The notes under the pieces were generated by a model. It was not told the DNA's origin, did no database searches, and saw only the letters and a list, made by a program, of their open reading frames with translations. From NCBI RefSeq assembly GCF_001424025.1, contig NZ_LMPZ01000003.1:153501-217500 (forward strand): DNA of 64,000 nucleotides, written 5' to 3'. Position numbers and translations under genes: made by a program. Of the stretch, positions 1 through 11,060 are shown piece after piece (position 1 is the stretch's first letter; each line of letters starts with the position of its first letter). Origin of the DNA: Brevundimonas sp. Leaf363. GTDB taxonomy: Bacteria > Pseudomonadota > Alphaproteobacteria > Caulobacterales > Caulobacteraceae.

Positions 1-1492
1 GTGCATCAATGAGGTCCAGACGCGCCACGCCGGGAACCGGCTCCACCGCCACGCCGTCGTTATGGAACACCAGCGCCTGTTCCTCGCCCGCGCCGAAAGC
101 CGGCCAGGTCGGCTGCTGATCAACGGCGGGAACGCCTGTCCTCGCGAAGGTCGCCCAATAGTCGCTGGTCACTTGGGCGACCGCCTCGTCCCGCGCGGTG
201 GTCGGCCAGGGCGAGGTCTTCAGGGTGTCGAAGACGTACTGCCGCTCCTGCGCATGCCAGGCGCCGCGGTGCGGCTGAGGCATGGCGTCGGGCCAGGCGT
301 CGAAGCTGTAGAGCCAGGTCGGATTGCCCGCCGCCGCGTGGGCCCGCGCCAGCCAGCGGGCCGGGCCGTTGAACATGACGTCGCTGATGAACCGGCCTTG
401 GAAATCGTCCTCGTCGTCATAGGCCGCGACCAGCGCCGCGCGTTCAGCCGGCGCCAGGGCCTGCGCCATCGGATTGGTGTCGGCGCGCGCCCAGGGAAAC
501 TCGTTGCTGTTGGTCCCGACAATCAGCGGCACGGGCGCCTGCAGGCCCCGCGCGAAGCCATCCTCGATCGAGGTCGGCACGACCCGGCCGTCCGCGATCA
601 CCAGATCCCCGCCGCCGAAATTGGGCGCGGGCTCCAGCAACGCCTCACCGGGAATGGCGCGCAGGGCTTCGGCCGAGCCGTCGGCCGGTACGCCCTTCAG
701 CGCGGCGAAGGCGGCGCCCCTTTCGGCCAGCGGCGGGCCTGACGGCGTCGCGACGTCCAGACGGCTGGTCGGGCCCTGCGGCACGCCGGACTGGATGATC
801 GCCTTGGTGAACAGTCCGCGAGCATCCGGCGCCAGCATCAACTGGCTGATCGCCACCCCGCCGGCGGACTCGCCGAAGATCGTCACGTCGCCCGCGTCGC
901 CGCCGAACCGGTCGATGTTGGCGTGCACCCATTTCATGGCGGCGATCATGTCCATGACGCCGTAGTTTCCGGCTGGCTCATCCGCCGGACGATCGGCCGC
1001 CAGAGCCGGATGGTCGAAGAAGCCGAGGCGGCCGAGGCGATAGTTGATCGTCACCACCACCACGCCGCGACGGGCCAGGCTTGACCCGTCGTACAGGTCC
1101 GCTGTCCCTGATCCGTTCACATAGCCGCCGCCGTGCACCCAGAACATCACCGGCAGGGGTTCGCGGGCTCCCGACGGCGCCCAGACGTTCAGCGTCAGAC
1201 AGTCCTCGCTCATCGGTCCAGGCCCGACGGCGTTGTCGCCGTTCGCCGGCGGCTGGATGCAGATGGCCCCGACATGGTCGGCCGCGCGCGTCTCGGTCCA
1301 CGGCTGGACCGGCTGGGGCGGGCGCCAGCGCAGCGGCCCGACCGGCGGGGCCGCGTAAGGGATGCCCTTGAAGGCGGCGACGCCCCCGTCCTGCACGCCC
1401 TGCACCGCGCCCTGCTGGGTCGGCACTGTCGGCCGGTCGTCGGCGGGAATGATGGAAAGGGCCAAGGCGGTCACGACGGCGAGAATGCTCAT
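1..1492 (-). CDS. Type-B carboxylesterase (alpha/beta hydrolase), 3' end cut by window edge
   Basis: Exported carboxylic-ester hydrolase. The frame is open from ATG at 1492 to the left edge, about 497 codons, with the stop outside the window. Reading it gives a short hydrophobic signal peptide (residues 1-15), the family hallmark EDCLTLNVW near residue 96, the oxyanion loop HGGGY near 120, the nucleophile elbow GESAGG with Ser near 209, and a C-terminal His in GAWHAQ. The catalytic set of a type-B esterase is therefore visible and length is near the family norm of about 500. It is divergent from the HWE kinase across 99 bp. Substrate cannot be read from sequence. The overlapping plus-strand frames here are shadows. 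Confidence 0.88.
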   Translation of the reverse strand, partial: MSILAVVTALALSIIPADDRPTVPTQQGAVQGVQDGGVAAFKGIPYAAPPVGPLRWRPPQPVQPWTETRAADHVGAICIQPPANGDNAVGPGPMSEDCLTLNVWAPSGAREPLPVMFWVHGGGYVNGSGTADLYDGSSLARRGVVVVTINYRLGRLGFFDHPALAADRPADEPAGNYGVMDMIAAMKWVHANIDRFGGDAGDVTIFGESAGGVAISQLMLAPDARGLFTKAIIQSGVPQGPTSRLDVATPSGPPLAERGAAFAALKGVPADGSAEALRAIPGEALLEPAPNFGGGDLVIADGRVVPTSIEDGFARGLQAPVPLIVGTNSNEFPWARADTNPMAQALAPAERAALVAAYDDEDDFQGRFISDVMFNGPARWLARAHAAAGNPTWLYSFDAWPDAMPQPHRGAWHAQERQYVFDTLKTSPWPTTARDEAVAQVTSDYWATFARTGVPAVDQQPTWPAFGAGEEQALVFHNDGVAVEPVPGVARLDLIDA

Positions 1493-1591
1493 CTGGACAC
1501 CTTAGCCAACCTGCGGCGTGGCGCCAGTCGTGTCCGCTGGCGAACCAAACGCCGTGTTGAGCGTTCGCATGCCGTTGGGCGGGGATAGTGC

Positions 1592-3121
1592 TTGCGAGAA
1601 CTGTTGAAATCAGGGGGCTTCGCGGCCGAGCTGGCGACCGCGTTCGATGCGTCTCCGAACCCCTACGTCCTTGTGACGCCCGACTTGCGCATTGCGGGAA
1701 TGAACCAGGCTTACCTGGACATCACCCACACGCGTCGCGACGCCATCATGGGCCAGCCCCTGTTCGGCGCCTTCACCGCCGGACCCAGTGACACCGCGCC
1801 CGAGAATGTCCGCCAGGTCCGCGATTCGCTCGAACGGGCCCGCGATACGCGACAGCGCGACCACCTGGCGCTGGTTCGCTTCGCCATCGAGGTCGAAACG
1901 CCCGACGGGCCGGTGTTCGAAGAGCGATACTGGAGCGCTACGCACACCCCGATTATCGACGCCAACGGCGAGGTCATCTTCGTCCTGCAGCACACGACGG
2001 ACATTACGGAGCTGGAGCACCTGCGACGCAATGCGGCGCGCGAGACGTCGGACGTCAGTGAACTGGACGCCATCCTCTCCGGGGCCATCATCCAGCGCGC
2101 CGATCAGGTCCAGGCCGACAACCGGCGGCTGGAGGGCGAGCGTAATCGCCTGGTCGACCTGTTCATGCAGACCCCCGGCTTCGCAGCGGTGCTCAGCGGG
2201 CCCGATCACGTCTTCCAGATGGCCAACCAGTCCTATCTGCGCCTGATCGGCCGCTCGGACATCATCGGCAAGACCATTCGCGACGCCATGCCGGACATCG
2301 CAGGGCAAGGCTTCTACGAACTGCTCGATTCGGTGCTCGAGACGGGGGAGCCCTACGAGGGCCGCAGCCAGCGGCTGGAACTGCAGCGCACGGCCGACGG
2401 GCCAATGGAAACCACCTACCTGAACTTCATCTACCAGCCGATCCGCAACGACGCCGGCCAGGTCGCGGGCATTTTCGTCCAGGGCAACAACGTCACCGAC
2501 GCGGTCATGGCCGCCGAGCGCCAGAAGCTGATGATCGACGAGCTGAACCATCGGGTGAAGAACACCCTGGCCACCGTCCAGTCGATCGCCATGCAGACCG
2601 CGCGCTCGCACGACGATCCTCAGACCTTCGCCCGCAGCTTCCAGGCGCGGCTGATGTCGCTGTCCCATACCCACAACCTACTGACCAACAGTCACTGGGA
2701 AGGCGCCGATCTGCATGAGGTGCTGGACCACGAAACCGCCGCGCATGGCGGTGGCCGCATCTCGTTGAACGGCCCGGTCGTCGGCCTGTCGCCGGCTGTC
2801 GCCTTGTCCCTCGGGATGATTTTCCACGAACTGGCGACGAATGCGGCGAAGTACGGCGCGCTGTCGTCGGGCGACGGCCGCGTCTTCGTGGACTGGTCCG
2901 TATCGGACCAGAGAGATCGCAAGCTGCACATCAGCTGGCGCGAGACCGGCGGACCGCCGATCGAGACCCCGCCGTCGCGTCGCGGATTCGGCAGTCGGCT
3001 GATTGAAAGGAATGTGCGCCACGATCTGGCGGGAACGATCACTCTGGACTACGAGCGTGATGGGCTGACGGCGGAAATCATCGTTTCACTGGATCGGGAA
3101 GCCGAAAGGGCGAGTTCATGA
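1592..3121 (+). CDS. PAS-PAS HWE-family sensor histidine kinase
   Basis: Cytoplasmic two-component kinase of 509 aa without membrane segments. Two PAS domains (about residues 19-139 and 187-303) precede an HWE/HisKA_2 module: DELNHRVKNTLA with phospho-acceptor His320, an N-box HELATNAAKYGAL at 412, a WRE motif at 449 and a glycine loop GFGSRLIE at 465. These are the His and W-x-E features that define HWE kinases. A stop lies two codons upstream, so the start must be TTG at 1592, with GGGGA 8 bases before it. It overlaps the downstream receiver by ATGA, so the two are translationally coupled. The signal sensed is unknown; HWE kinases often sense light or general stress. Confidence 0.9.
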   Translation: MRELLKSGGFAAELATAFDASPNPYVLVTPDLRIAGMNQAYLDITHTRRDAIMGQPLFGAFTAGPSDTAPENVRQVRDSLERARDTRQRDHLALVRFAIEVETPDGPVFEERYWSATHTPIIDANGEVIFVLQHTTDITELEHLRRNAARETSDVSELDAILSGAIIQRADQVQADNRRLEGERNRLVDLFMQTPGFAAVLSGPDHVFQMANQSYLRLIGRSDIIGKTIRDAMPDIAGQGFYELLDSVLETGEPYEGRSQRLELQRTADGPMETTYLNFIYQPIRNDAGQVAGIFVQGNNVTDAVMAAERQKLMIDELNHRVKNTLATVQSIAMQTARSHDDPQTFARSFQARLMSLSHTHNLLTNSHWEGADLHEVLDHETAAHGGGRISLNGPVVGLSPAVALSLGMIFHELATNAAKYGALSSGDGRVFVDWSVSDQRDRKLHISWRETGGPPIETPPSRRGFGSRLIERNVRHDLAGTITLDYERDGLTAEIIVSLDREAERASS

Positions 3122-3489
3122 GCAGCACATCGCTTGAAGGGCGCCGCATTCTGGTCGTCGAGGACGAGAGCCTCGTCGCCATGCTCCTGGAGACCATCCT
3201 GGAAGACATGGGGTGCACGCCCGTCGGCCCCATCTCAAACATCGATGAGGCCCTGAGCACCCTGGCGGGCGGGGTCGAGATCGACGCCGCCCTGCTGGAC
3301 GTCAACGTCGCCGGCCAGCAGGTGTTTCCGGTGGCCGCCGCGTTGAAGGCGCGGGGCGTGCCGTTCGTCTTCTCCACCGGCTACGGAGAAGGCGGGCTGC
3401 CCGACGAGTGGCGTGGCCAGACGACGATCCAGAAGCCCTTCACCGAGGCGACGATCCAGGACGCGCTGGCGAAAATCCTCTCGGCCTAA
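3118..3489 (+). CDS. Single-domain response regulator (receiver only)
   Basis: CheY-like receiver of 123 aa with no output domain. Visible features are the acidic pocket E15-D16-E17, phospho-acceptor Asp61 in LLDVNVAG, Thr87 in FSTGYGEG, and Lys106 in QKPF, so it should be phosphorylatable. It starts inside the stop of the upstream HWE kinase (ATGA overlap) and is presumably its direct substrate. Stand-alone receivers beside HWE kinases usually act as phosphate sinks or feed a shared phosphorelay, but no such partner is in view. It ends at a 9-bp hairpin. Confidence 0.92.
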   Translation: MSSTSLEGRRILVVEDESLVAMLLETILEDMGCTPVGPISNIDEALSTLAGGVEIDAALLDVNVAGQQVFPVAAALKARGVPFVFSTGYGEGGLPDEWRGQTTIQKPFTEATIQDALAKILSA

Positions 3490-3596
3490 CCCGCCAGCGT
3501 CCAGATCAGCAGTCCCGCTTGCGCCACGAGCGCAAGCGCCATCAGGCAAATCAAGGCGTAGGACGTCACTCGGCGTTGTCGCTTGAATCGAGGCAT
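3486..3596 (-). CDS. Possible 36-aa single-pass membrane protein
   Basis: Minus-strand ORF of 36 codons plus stop. It reads as a basic N-terminus (MPRFKRQRR), a hydrophobic stretch of about 20 residues (roughly 13-33) and a short tail. It starts 36 bases downstream of the hutI stop on the same strand, so it could be the last gene of the hutFCI transcript. Its stop overlaps the stop of the convergent response regulator. Against it: no clear Shine-Dalgarno and a perfect 9-bp inverted repeat inside, so the segment may simply be a terminator region. The family is not recognised. Confidence 0.3.
   Translation of the reverse strand: MPRFKRQRRVTSYALICLMALALVAQAGLLIWTLAG
3516..3538. terminator. 9-bp hairpin between converging transcripts
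   Basis: Perfect inverted repeat CGCTTGCGC / GCGCAAGCG with a 5-base loop, 27 bases after the response-regulator stop and about 95 bases after the hutI stop. No T-run follows on either strand, so it is not a classical intrinsic terminator, though it could act as a stability element or Rho-assisted terminator for both converging units. It lies inside the possible small membrane ORF. Confidence 0.45.
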
Positions 3597-3632
3597 GGCC
3601 GAAGCCTACGCCAACCGACCAGAATTGCTACG

Positions 3633-4841
3633 TCAGGTTGTATTGCCGGCGAGGTAGCGGCGGCTCAGGAGCGGCGCGCCGAGCCAATAGCAAAGCTCTG
3701 CCGGCCGCCCGATGTCCCATACCGCCAGGTCCGCGCGCATCCCGGCGGCCACCACGCCCCGGTCGGTCAGCCCCAGAGCCTTGGCGGCGATCCGCGTCGC
3801 CCCCGCCAGCGCCTCCTCCGGCGTCAGCCGAAACTGCACGCAGGCCAGATTCAGCGCAGCCGTCATCGACGCGACCGGCGACGTGCCCGGATTGCAGTCC
3901 GTCGCGACCGCCATCGCCACGCCATGCTTGCGCAGCAGGTCGACGGGGGGCGGCGTGGTCTCGTGCAGCATCAGATAAGCGCCGGGCAGCAGCACAGCGA
4001 CGACGCCGGCCTTCGCCATCGCCGCGATGCCGACCTCGGACGCATGCTCGACATGGTCGGCCGACAGCGCTCCATAATGCGCCGCCAGCTCTGCTCCGCC
4101 GCCGTCCGACAGTTGGTCGGCGTGCAGCTTGACCGGCAGCCCCAACGCCCCGGCCTTCTCAAACAGCCGCACAACCTCCTCGCCCGAGAAGGCGATGGGC
4201 TCGCAATAGGCGTCGACCGCATCGACCAGCCCTTCGGCATGCGCAACCGGCAGGATGTCGTCGATGGCCAGATCGACATAGGCGGCGCGATCGGCCTTAT
4301 GCTCCGGCGGTACGGCGTGCAGACCCAAATAACTGGTCCGCACCTCGACGCCCGCCTCACGGCCGATGCGGCGAGCGACGCGCAGCATCTTCAACTCGCT
4401 GTCGCGATCCAGGCCATAGCCGGACTTGATCTCCACCGTCGTGACGCCCGTCGCCGTCAGCCCCGCCAGCCGCCGTGTCGCCGAGGCGTAGAGCGCCTCC
4501 TCCGACGCCGCCCGCGTCGCCGCGACCGAGGAGACGATGCCGCCGCCCGCCCGCGCGATCTCCTCATAGGTCGCGCCGCCCAGACGCTGTTCGAACTCCC
4601 CCGATCGGTCGCCGCCGAAGACCAGATGGGTGTGGCAGTCGATCAGCCCCGGCGTGATCCAGCGCCCGTCCAGCCGGTCCACCGCCGCCCCTTCGACGGC
4701 CGGCGCCTCCGCGCGCGGACCGACCCATACGATCCGGCCATCAGCGATCACGACAGCGGCGTCCTCGACGGCGCCATAGGCCGCGCCGCCCTCTGCCATC
4801 GTCGCCACGTGGCAGTCGACCAGAATCCGGTCCGCCTTCAT
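3633..4841 (-). CDS. hutI: Imidazolonepropionase
   Basis: Third step of histidine breakdown: hydrolyses 4-imidazolone-5-propionate to N-formimino-L-glutamate in the cytoplasm. The protein is 402 aa, the usual length. Metal ligands of the amidohydrolase fold are visible: His70 and His72 in DCHTH, His240 in LHADQ, and Asp315 in ATDCNPG. The KSGYG substrate loop is near 139. Its ATG overlaps the hutC stop (ATGA), making it the last recognised gene of the leftward hutF-hutC-hutI operon. Confidence 0.97.
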   Translation of the reverse strand: MKADRILVDCHVATMAEGGAAYGAVEDAAVVIADGRIVWVGPRAEAPAVEGAAVDRLDGRWITPGLIDCHTHLVFGGDRSGEFEQRLGGATYEEIARAGGGIVSSVAATRAASEEALYASATRRLAGLTATGVTTVEIKSGYGLDRDSELKMLRVARRIGREAGVEVRTSYLGLHAVPPEHKADRAAYVDLAIDDILPVAHAEGLVDAVDAYCEPIAFSGEEVVRLFEKAGALGLPVKLHADQLSDGGGAELAAHYGALSADHVEHASEVGIAAMAKAGVVAVLLPGAYLMLHETTPPPVDLLRKHGVAMAVATDCNPGTSPVASMTAALNLACVQFRLTPEEALAGATRIAAKALGLTDRGVVAAGMRADLAVWDIGRPAELCYWLGAPLLSRRYLAGNTT

Positions 4842-5545
4842 GCCCGCTCTCCGCGTCCGGCCGTGAACCGCGCCACCATGTCATAGCGGTCGCCGGGGAA
4901 GGTCTGGCGCACGCGCGTCACGCCCTGCCCGTCCCGCCAGGTCCGCCGCTCGACGACAAGGCAGGCCGTGCCCGGCTTGATCGACAGGCCCCGCGCGGTA
5001 GACGCATCGGCGCCGACGGCCGAGATGCGGTTCTCCGCCTCGGTCCAAGGCTCTGCGTCCAGCAGCCAGCGCCCCGGCGAGGTCTTTGAAAAATCGACCG
5101 CCGCCGCATTCGGCGCCGCGTCCAGCGAGATCAGTCGATGCTCCAGCGCCAGCGGCTCTCCGTCCCCAAGATGCAGGCAGGCCAGGTCGATCAACCGGCC
5201 GCGGCCCGCCAGCGCCGCCTCGTCCGGCGTTCGCGCCTCTCGCTCGACGCGATCCAGCAGGCGATAGCCATAGACCTGCCCCCGGCGCTCGACTTCGGCC
5301 TGCAGATCCGGAATGGCCAGCACCGCCGCATGGGCCTTGGGCTGGGCGACGAAGGTGCCGGCCCGCCGGCGCCGCACCACCAGCCCGCGCCCCGCCAGTT
5401 CCGAGATCGCCTTGGACACCGTCATCCGCGAACAGCCGTAGCGTTCGGTCAGCTCATGTTCGAACGGAATCCGCTCGCCGGGCGCCAGTTCGCCCGACAG
5501 GATGGCGTCCTCCAGATCGCCGTAGATGCGGCTGTGCAGGGTCAT
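4838..5545 (-). CDS. hutC: GntR-family histidine utilisation repressor
   Basis: Repressor of 235 aa. An N-terminal GntR winged helix (about 1-70, with the recognition region [16 protein letters not shown]) is followed by a UTRA ligand-binding domain (about 90-230). HutC proteins bind urocanate and then release hut operators. The frame is open far upstream, so the start was chosen at ATG 5545, which overlaps the hutF stop (ATGA) and matches the usual HutC N-terminus. It sits between hutF and hutI, so the repressor is probably autoregulated through the palindrome at 6928-6941. Confidence 0.95.
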   Translation of the reverse strand: MTLHSRIYGDLEDAILSGELAPGERIPFEHELTERYGCSRMTVSKAISELAGRGLVVRRRRAGTFVAQPKAHAAVLAIPDLQAEVERRGQVYGYRLLDRVEREARTPDEAALAGRGRLIDLACLHLGDGEPLALEHRLISLDAAPNAAAVDFSKTSPGRWLLDAEPWTEAENRISAVGADASTARGLSIKPGTACLVVERRTWRDGQGVTRVRQTFPGDRYDMVARFTAGRGERA

Positions 5546-6900
5546 CCAAGCACCGTGGCCAACGCCCGGCGATAGCGCGCCTCGATCGCCGGCCGGTCGA
5601 TGTGCCGCCCATCCCGAACCACCTGCTTCCCCGCCCGCCACACCGACGCCACCGACCCTGTCGGGGCTCCGAAGATCCAGCTGTCTAGGACCGCATCGCC
5701 CGACCGCCCGGCGAACACAGACCCGCGCGTATCCAGCGCCACGATGTCCGCCGGCGCCCCGACCGCGATGGCCGCCTCGACACCGCCCGCCTGCGCCCCG
5801 CCGGCCAGCGCTCGGTCGAACAGCGCCCGGCCCGTCGAACGCCCGCCGTCCGCGATCACCGCCCGCCCGCGCAGCGCCAGCCGTTGGCTGTACTCCAGCA
5901 TCCGCAGCTCCTCGGCCAGACCGATCTGGACGTTGGAATCGGTGCCGATCCCGATCCGACCGCCGGCCTTGGCGTAGGCAGCCGCCGGGAAGACGCCGTC
6001 GCCCAGATTGGCCTCGGTGATGGGACACAGGCCCACCACCGCCTGCCGCTCCACAACGCCGCGCCATTCCGCCTCGGTCGCATGGGTCGAGTGGATCAGC
6101 GTCCAGCGCGCATCGACCGATGCATTCGCCAGCAGCCACTCGACCGGCCGCGCGCCCGACCAGGCCAGGCAGTCGTCGACCTCCTTGGTCTGTTCGGCGA
6201 CGTGGATGTGGATCGGCCCGTCCGTCAGCCCCGGCATGGCGGCCAGCGCCTCGGGCGTTACGGCGCGCAGGCTGTGCGGCGCCACGCCCACCACGGCGTC
6301 AGCCAGCGGCGCGGTCACGTCCCGGCACCGCCCGACCAGCTCGGCGAACCCGTCCAGATCGTTGATGAAGCGCCGCTGGCCATGGCTGGGCGCCGCACCG
6401 CCGAACCCCGACTGGGCGTAGAAGACCGGCAGCAGCGTCAGGGCGATCCCGGTCTGCTCGGCCGCCGCTGCGATCCGCCCGGCGATCTCGCCACGGTCGC
6501 CGTAGGCCGCGCCCGCCGTGTCGTTGTGCAGATAGTGGAACTCCGCCACCCGGGTGAACCCGCCCTCCAGCATCTCGGCGAACGCCAGCGCCGTGATCGC
6601 CTCGATCTCATCCGGCCCGCCCCGGTCCAGGAACCGGTACATCAGCTCCCGCCACGTCCAGAAGTCGTCGTCGGTCGGCCCGCGCGCCTCGGTCAGGCCC
6701 GCCATCGCCCGCTGAAACGCGTGGCTGTGCACATTGGCGACGCCCGGCAGGGCGACCGATCCGGCCGCTTCTCCCATCTTCGCCGCGCCCGCCTCGACCC
6801 CGACAATCCGCCCGCCGGCCACGTCGATCCGTACATCCTGCGCCCAGCCCTCGGGCAACAGGGCGGTCTCGAACCACAGGCTCTGTTGGGTGGTCTGCAC
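5542..6900 (-). CDS. hutF: Formimidoylglutamate deiminase
   Basis: Converts N-formimino-L-glutamate to N-formyl-L-glutamate plus ammonia, the first half of the five-step Hut route completed by HutG. It is an amidohydrolase with metal motifs NVHSH near the N-terminus, IHIHVAEQ and HSTHATE in the middle, and GTDSNVQ later. Start choice: ATG 6927 directly abuts the palindromic operator and has no Shine-Dalgarno. In-frame GTG 6900 has GGAA 8 bases upstream and gives 452 aa, close to known HutF proteins, so I prefer it, with ATG 6927 (461 aa) as the alternative. First gene of hutF-hutC-hutI; overlaps hutC by 4 bases. Confidence 0.94.
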   Translation of the reverse strand: MQTTQQSLWFETALLPEGWAQDVRIDVAGGRIVGVEAGAAKMGEAAGSVALPGVANVHSHAFQRAMAGLTEARGPTDDDFWTWRELMYRFLDRGGPDEIEAITALAFAEMLEGGFTRVAEFHYLHNDTAGAAYGDRGEIAGRIAAAAEQTGIALTLLPVFYAQSGFGGAAPSHGQRRFINDLDGFAELVGRCRDVTAPLADAVVGVAPHSLRAVTPEALAAMPGLTDGPIHIHVAEQTKEVDDCLAWSGARPVEWLLANASVDARWTLIHSTHATEAEWRGVVERQAVVGLCPITEANLGDGVFPAAAYAKAGGRIGIGTDSNVQIGLAEELRMLEYSQRLALRGRAVIADGGRSTGRALFDRALAGGAQAGGVEAAIAVGAPADIVALDTRGSVFAGRSGDAVLDSWIFGAPTGSVASVWRAGKQVVRDGRHIDRPAIEARYRRALATVLG

Positions 6901-6927
6901 TGGACAGGTTCCGGCCGTTGCGATCAT

Positions 6928-6941
6928 TATGTCTAGACATA
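6928..6941. promoter_or_regulatory. Putative HutC operator, perfect 14-bp palindrome
   Basis: TATGTCTAGACATA is a perfect 7+7 palindrome in the divergent gap between hutF and hutG, 35 bases from hutG and 27 from the preferred hutF start. The symmetry and the GT...AC half-sites fit a dimeric GntR/HutC-type regulator, and hutC is in the adjacent operon. One site here could control both operons. That HutC binds it is inference. Confidence 0.75.
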
Positions 6942-6975
6942 CCACGACGGATCGATTTGGCGAGGGAGGCTGGAC

Positions 6976-7841
6976 GTGGCGCATGACTGGCTGACTATCC
7001 ACGAGGGAGCTGCACCCTTGGTCATCGGCCTGCCGCACACCGGCACGGACATCCCGGCGGCCATCGAGGCGCGGATGACTTCGCCCTGGCTGGCCCGCAA
7101 GGACGCCGACTGGTGGGTGGACCGTCTCTACGACTTCGCCGCCGACATGGGCGCGACCTTGGTCCGCACCGCCATCAGTCGCAGCGTCATCGACGTGAAC
7201 CGCGACCCGTCGGGCGCCTCGCTCTATCCCGGCATGACGACCACGGGCCTTTGCCCCACCGAGACGTTCGACGGCGAACCGCTCTATCTGCCGGGCCAGA
7301 CGCCGGACGAGGCCGAGATCGCCGAGCGCCGCGCCACCTGGTTCGACCCCTACCACGCCGCCCTGCAGACCCAGATCGACCGCCTGCGCGCGACCGGCCC
7401 CGTCGTCCTGTATGACGCCCACTCGATCCGCTCGATCGTGCCGCGCCTGTTCGCGGGAGAGCTGCCGCAGTTCAACATCGGCGACAACGGCGGAACGACC
7501 TGCTCGCCCGACCTGTCCCGCGCCGTCGAGGCCGCCTGCGCCGTCAGCGGCCAGACCCTGGTCCTGAACGGTCGCTTCAAGGGCGGCTGGACCACGCGCC
7601 ATTACGGGCAGCCGCACCCGCCTCAAGCAGCCGACCGCCGCGCGGGTGGCGATAGGCAAACGAAACATGCCGTCCACGCGATCCAGATGGAGCTGGCCGA
7701 CCGCGGCTACATGCTCGATCCAGCCGGCCCGGTGTCCGAGGCCAACTGGCCCAGCCCCTACGATCCCGAACGCGCCGAGCCCATGCGCGGCCACCTGCGC
7801 CGCGTCCTCGGCGCCTGCATCGCCTTCGCCGAGAGCCAACG

Positions 7842-7845
<4 letters not shown>
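6976..7845 (+). CDS. hutG: N-formylglutamate deformylase
   Basis: Hydrolyses N-formyl-L-glutamate to glutamate and formate, the last step of the HutF/HutG route. The protein has 289 aa. The N-terminal HTGTDIP segment, the [13 protein letters not shown] core, YDAHSIRS, and the TTRHYGQP then VHAIQMELA segments mark the family. GTG 6976 is preceded by GGGAGG at 6 bases, a strong site. Odd feature: between RHYGQP and AVHAIQ there are about 17 residues (nt 7615-7668) rich in Arg/Gln/His that family members usually lack, and this DNA holds a 7-bp inverted repeat. First gene of hutG-hutU-hutH; overlaps hutU by ATGA. Confidence 0.95.
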
Positions 7846-9496
<1,651 letters not shown>

Positions 9497-9500
<4 letters not shown>

Positions 9501-11029
9501 CCGCCATCCGGATCGGCGCCGCGCCGCTGACGCTCGCCCAACTTCGCCTCGCCCGCCTCGGTCCCGTCGCCGTCACCCTGACCGACGCCGCCTGGGCCGA
9601 TGTCGAGCGCGGGTCCGCCGCCATCGAGGCCATCGTCGCCGAGGGGCGCACCGTCTACGGCGTCAACACCGGCTTCGGCCTGCTGGCCAACACCTCGATC
9701 GCGTCCGGCCATCTGGAGACGCTGCAGAAGAACCTGGTGCTCAGCCACGCCTGCGGCGTCGGCGCGCCGCTGGATGCGGGCGTCACCCGCCTGCTGATGC
9801 TCCTGAAAATCGCCAGCCTGTCCAAGGGTGCGTCCGGCATCCGTCGCGAGACACTGGAGGCTCTGCTCAAGCTCATCAACGCCGACGTCCTGCCCGTCAT
9901 CCCGTCCAAGGGCTCGGTCGGCGCCTCGGGCGACCTGGCCCCGCTGGCTCACATGTCCTGCGTCCTCATCGGCGTGGGCGAAGCCGTTCGCGACGGCCAG
10001 ACTTTGCCCGCCGAGGCGGCCCTGGCCCGCGTCGGTCTCAAGCCCCTCACGCTCGGCCCCAAGGAGGGTCTGGCTCTGCTGAACGGCACCCAGTGCTCGA
10101 CGGCGCTAGCGCTGGCCGGCCTGTTCGCGGCCGAGGACGTCTTCGCCGCCGCCGTCGCGGCGGGCGGCCTGTCGGTCGATGCGCTGAAGGGGTCGGACAC
10201 CCCGTTCGACGCCCGCATCCACGCCCTGCGCGGCCAGCCCGGCCAGATCGCCGTCGCCGCCCGCCTGCGTGACCTGATGGCCGGCTCCGCCATCCGCGCC
10301 TCGCACCTCGAGCACGACTCGAAGGTGCAGGACCCCTACTCCCTGCGCTGCCAGCCCCAGGTCATGGGCGCCATCATCGACCAGCTGGGCATGGCCGCCG
10401 CCACCCTGGCGCGCGAAGCGAACGCCGTGACCGACAATCCGCTGGTCTTCTTCGAGGATGGCGAGGTGATTTCCGGCGGCAATTTCCACGCCGAACCCGT
10501 CGCCTTTGCGGCCGATCAGATCGCCATGGCCCTGTGCGAGATCGGCAACATTTCCGAGCGCCGCACCGCCATCCTGGTCGATCCCAAGATGAGCGAACTG
10601 CCCGCCTTCCTGGTGCGCGAGAGCGGCCTGAACTCAGGCTTCATGATCGCACAGGTGACGGCCGCCGCCCTGGTCGCCGAGAACCGCATGGTCGCCCATC
10701 CGTGCAGCGTCGACACCGTGCCGACCAGCGCCAATCAGGAAGACCACGTCTCCATGGCCACCCACGGCGCGCGGCGTCTGCTGGACATGGCCGAGAACGC
10801 CGCGGCTGTGGTCGGCATCGAACTGCTGGCCGCCGCCCAGGGGATGGAGTTCCACCGCCCGTTGACCAGCTCGCCCGAGCTGGAGGCCGTGGTCGCGATC
10901 GTCCGCGAGGCCGCCGCGCCCTACACCAGCGACCACTACTTCGCGCCGGACATCAAGCGTGCTGCGGATACGGTGCGCGCGGGGCGCTATCGCGTGTTCG
11001 CCGGCGAACTGCTGCCGTCGGAGAAGTGA
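9497..11029 (+). CDS. hutH: Histidine ammonia-lyase
   Basis: First step of histidine degradation: eliminates ammonia from L-histidine to form urocanate, the inducer of the pathway. The 510 aa are standard for the family. The autocatalytic MIO cofactor is formed from Ala143-Ser144-Gly145 in [11 protein letters not shown], and the active-site Tyr is in YGVNTGFG near 54. It is the last gene of hutG-hutU-hutH, with its ATG in the hutU stop. No terminator is evident in the short gap to the convergent PPC-repeat gene. Confidence 0.98.
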
Positions 11030-11060
11030 CTCCTCCGCTCCCTCTGGGAGAGAGAAGCGA

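Noticed and set aside
5546..6139. In-frame upstream extension of hutC
   Set aside because: Overlaps hutF in another frame; GntR homology begins at 5545.
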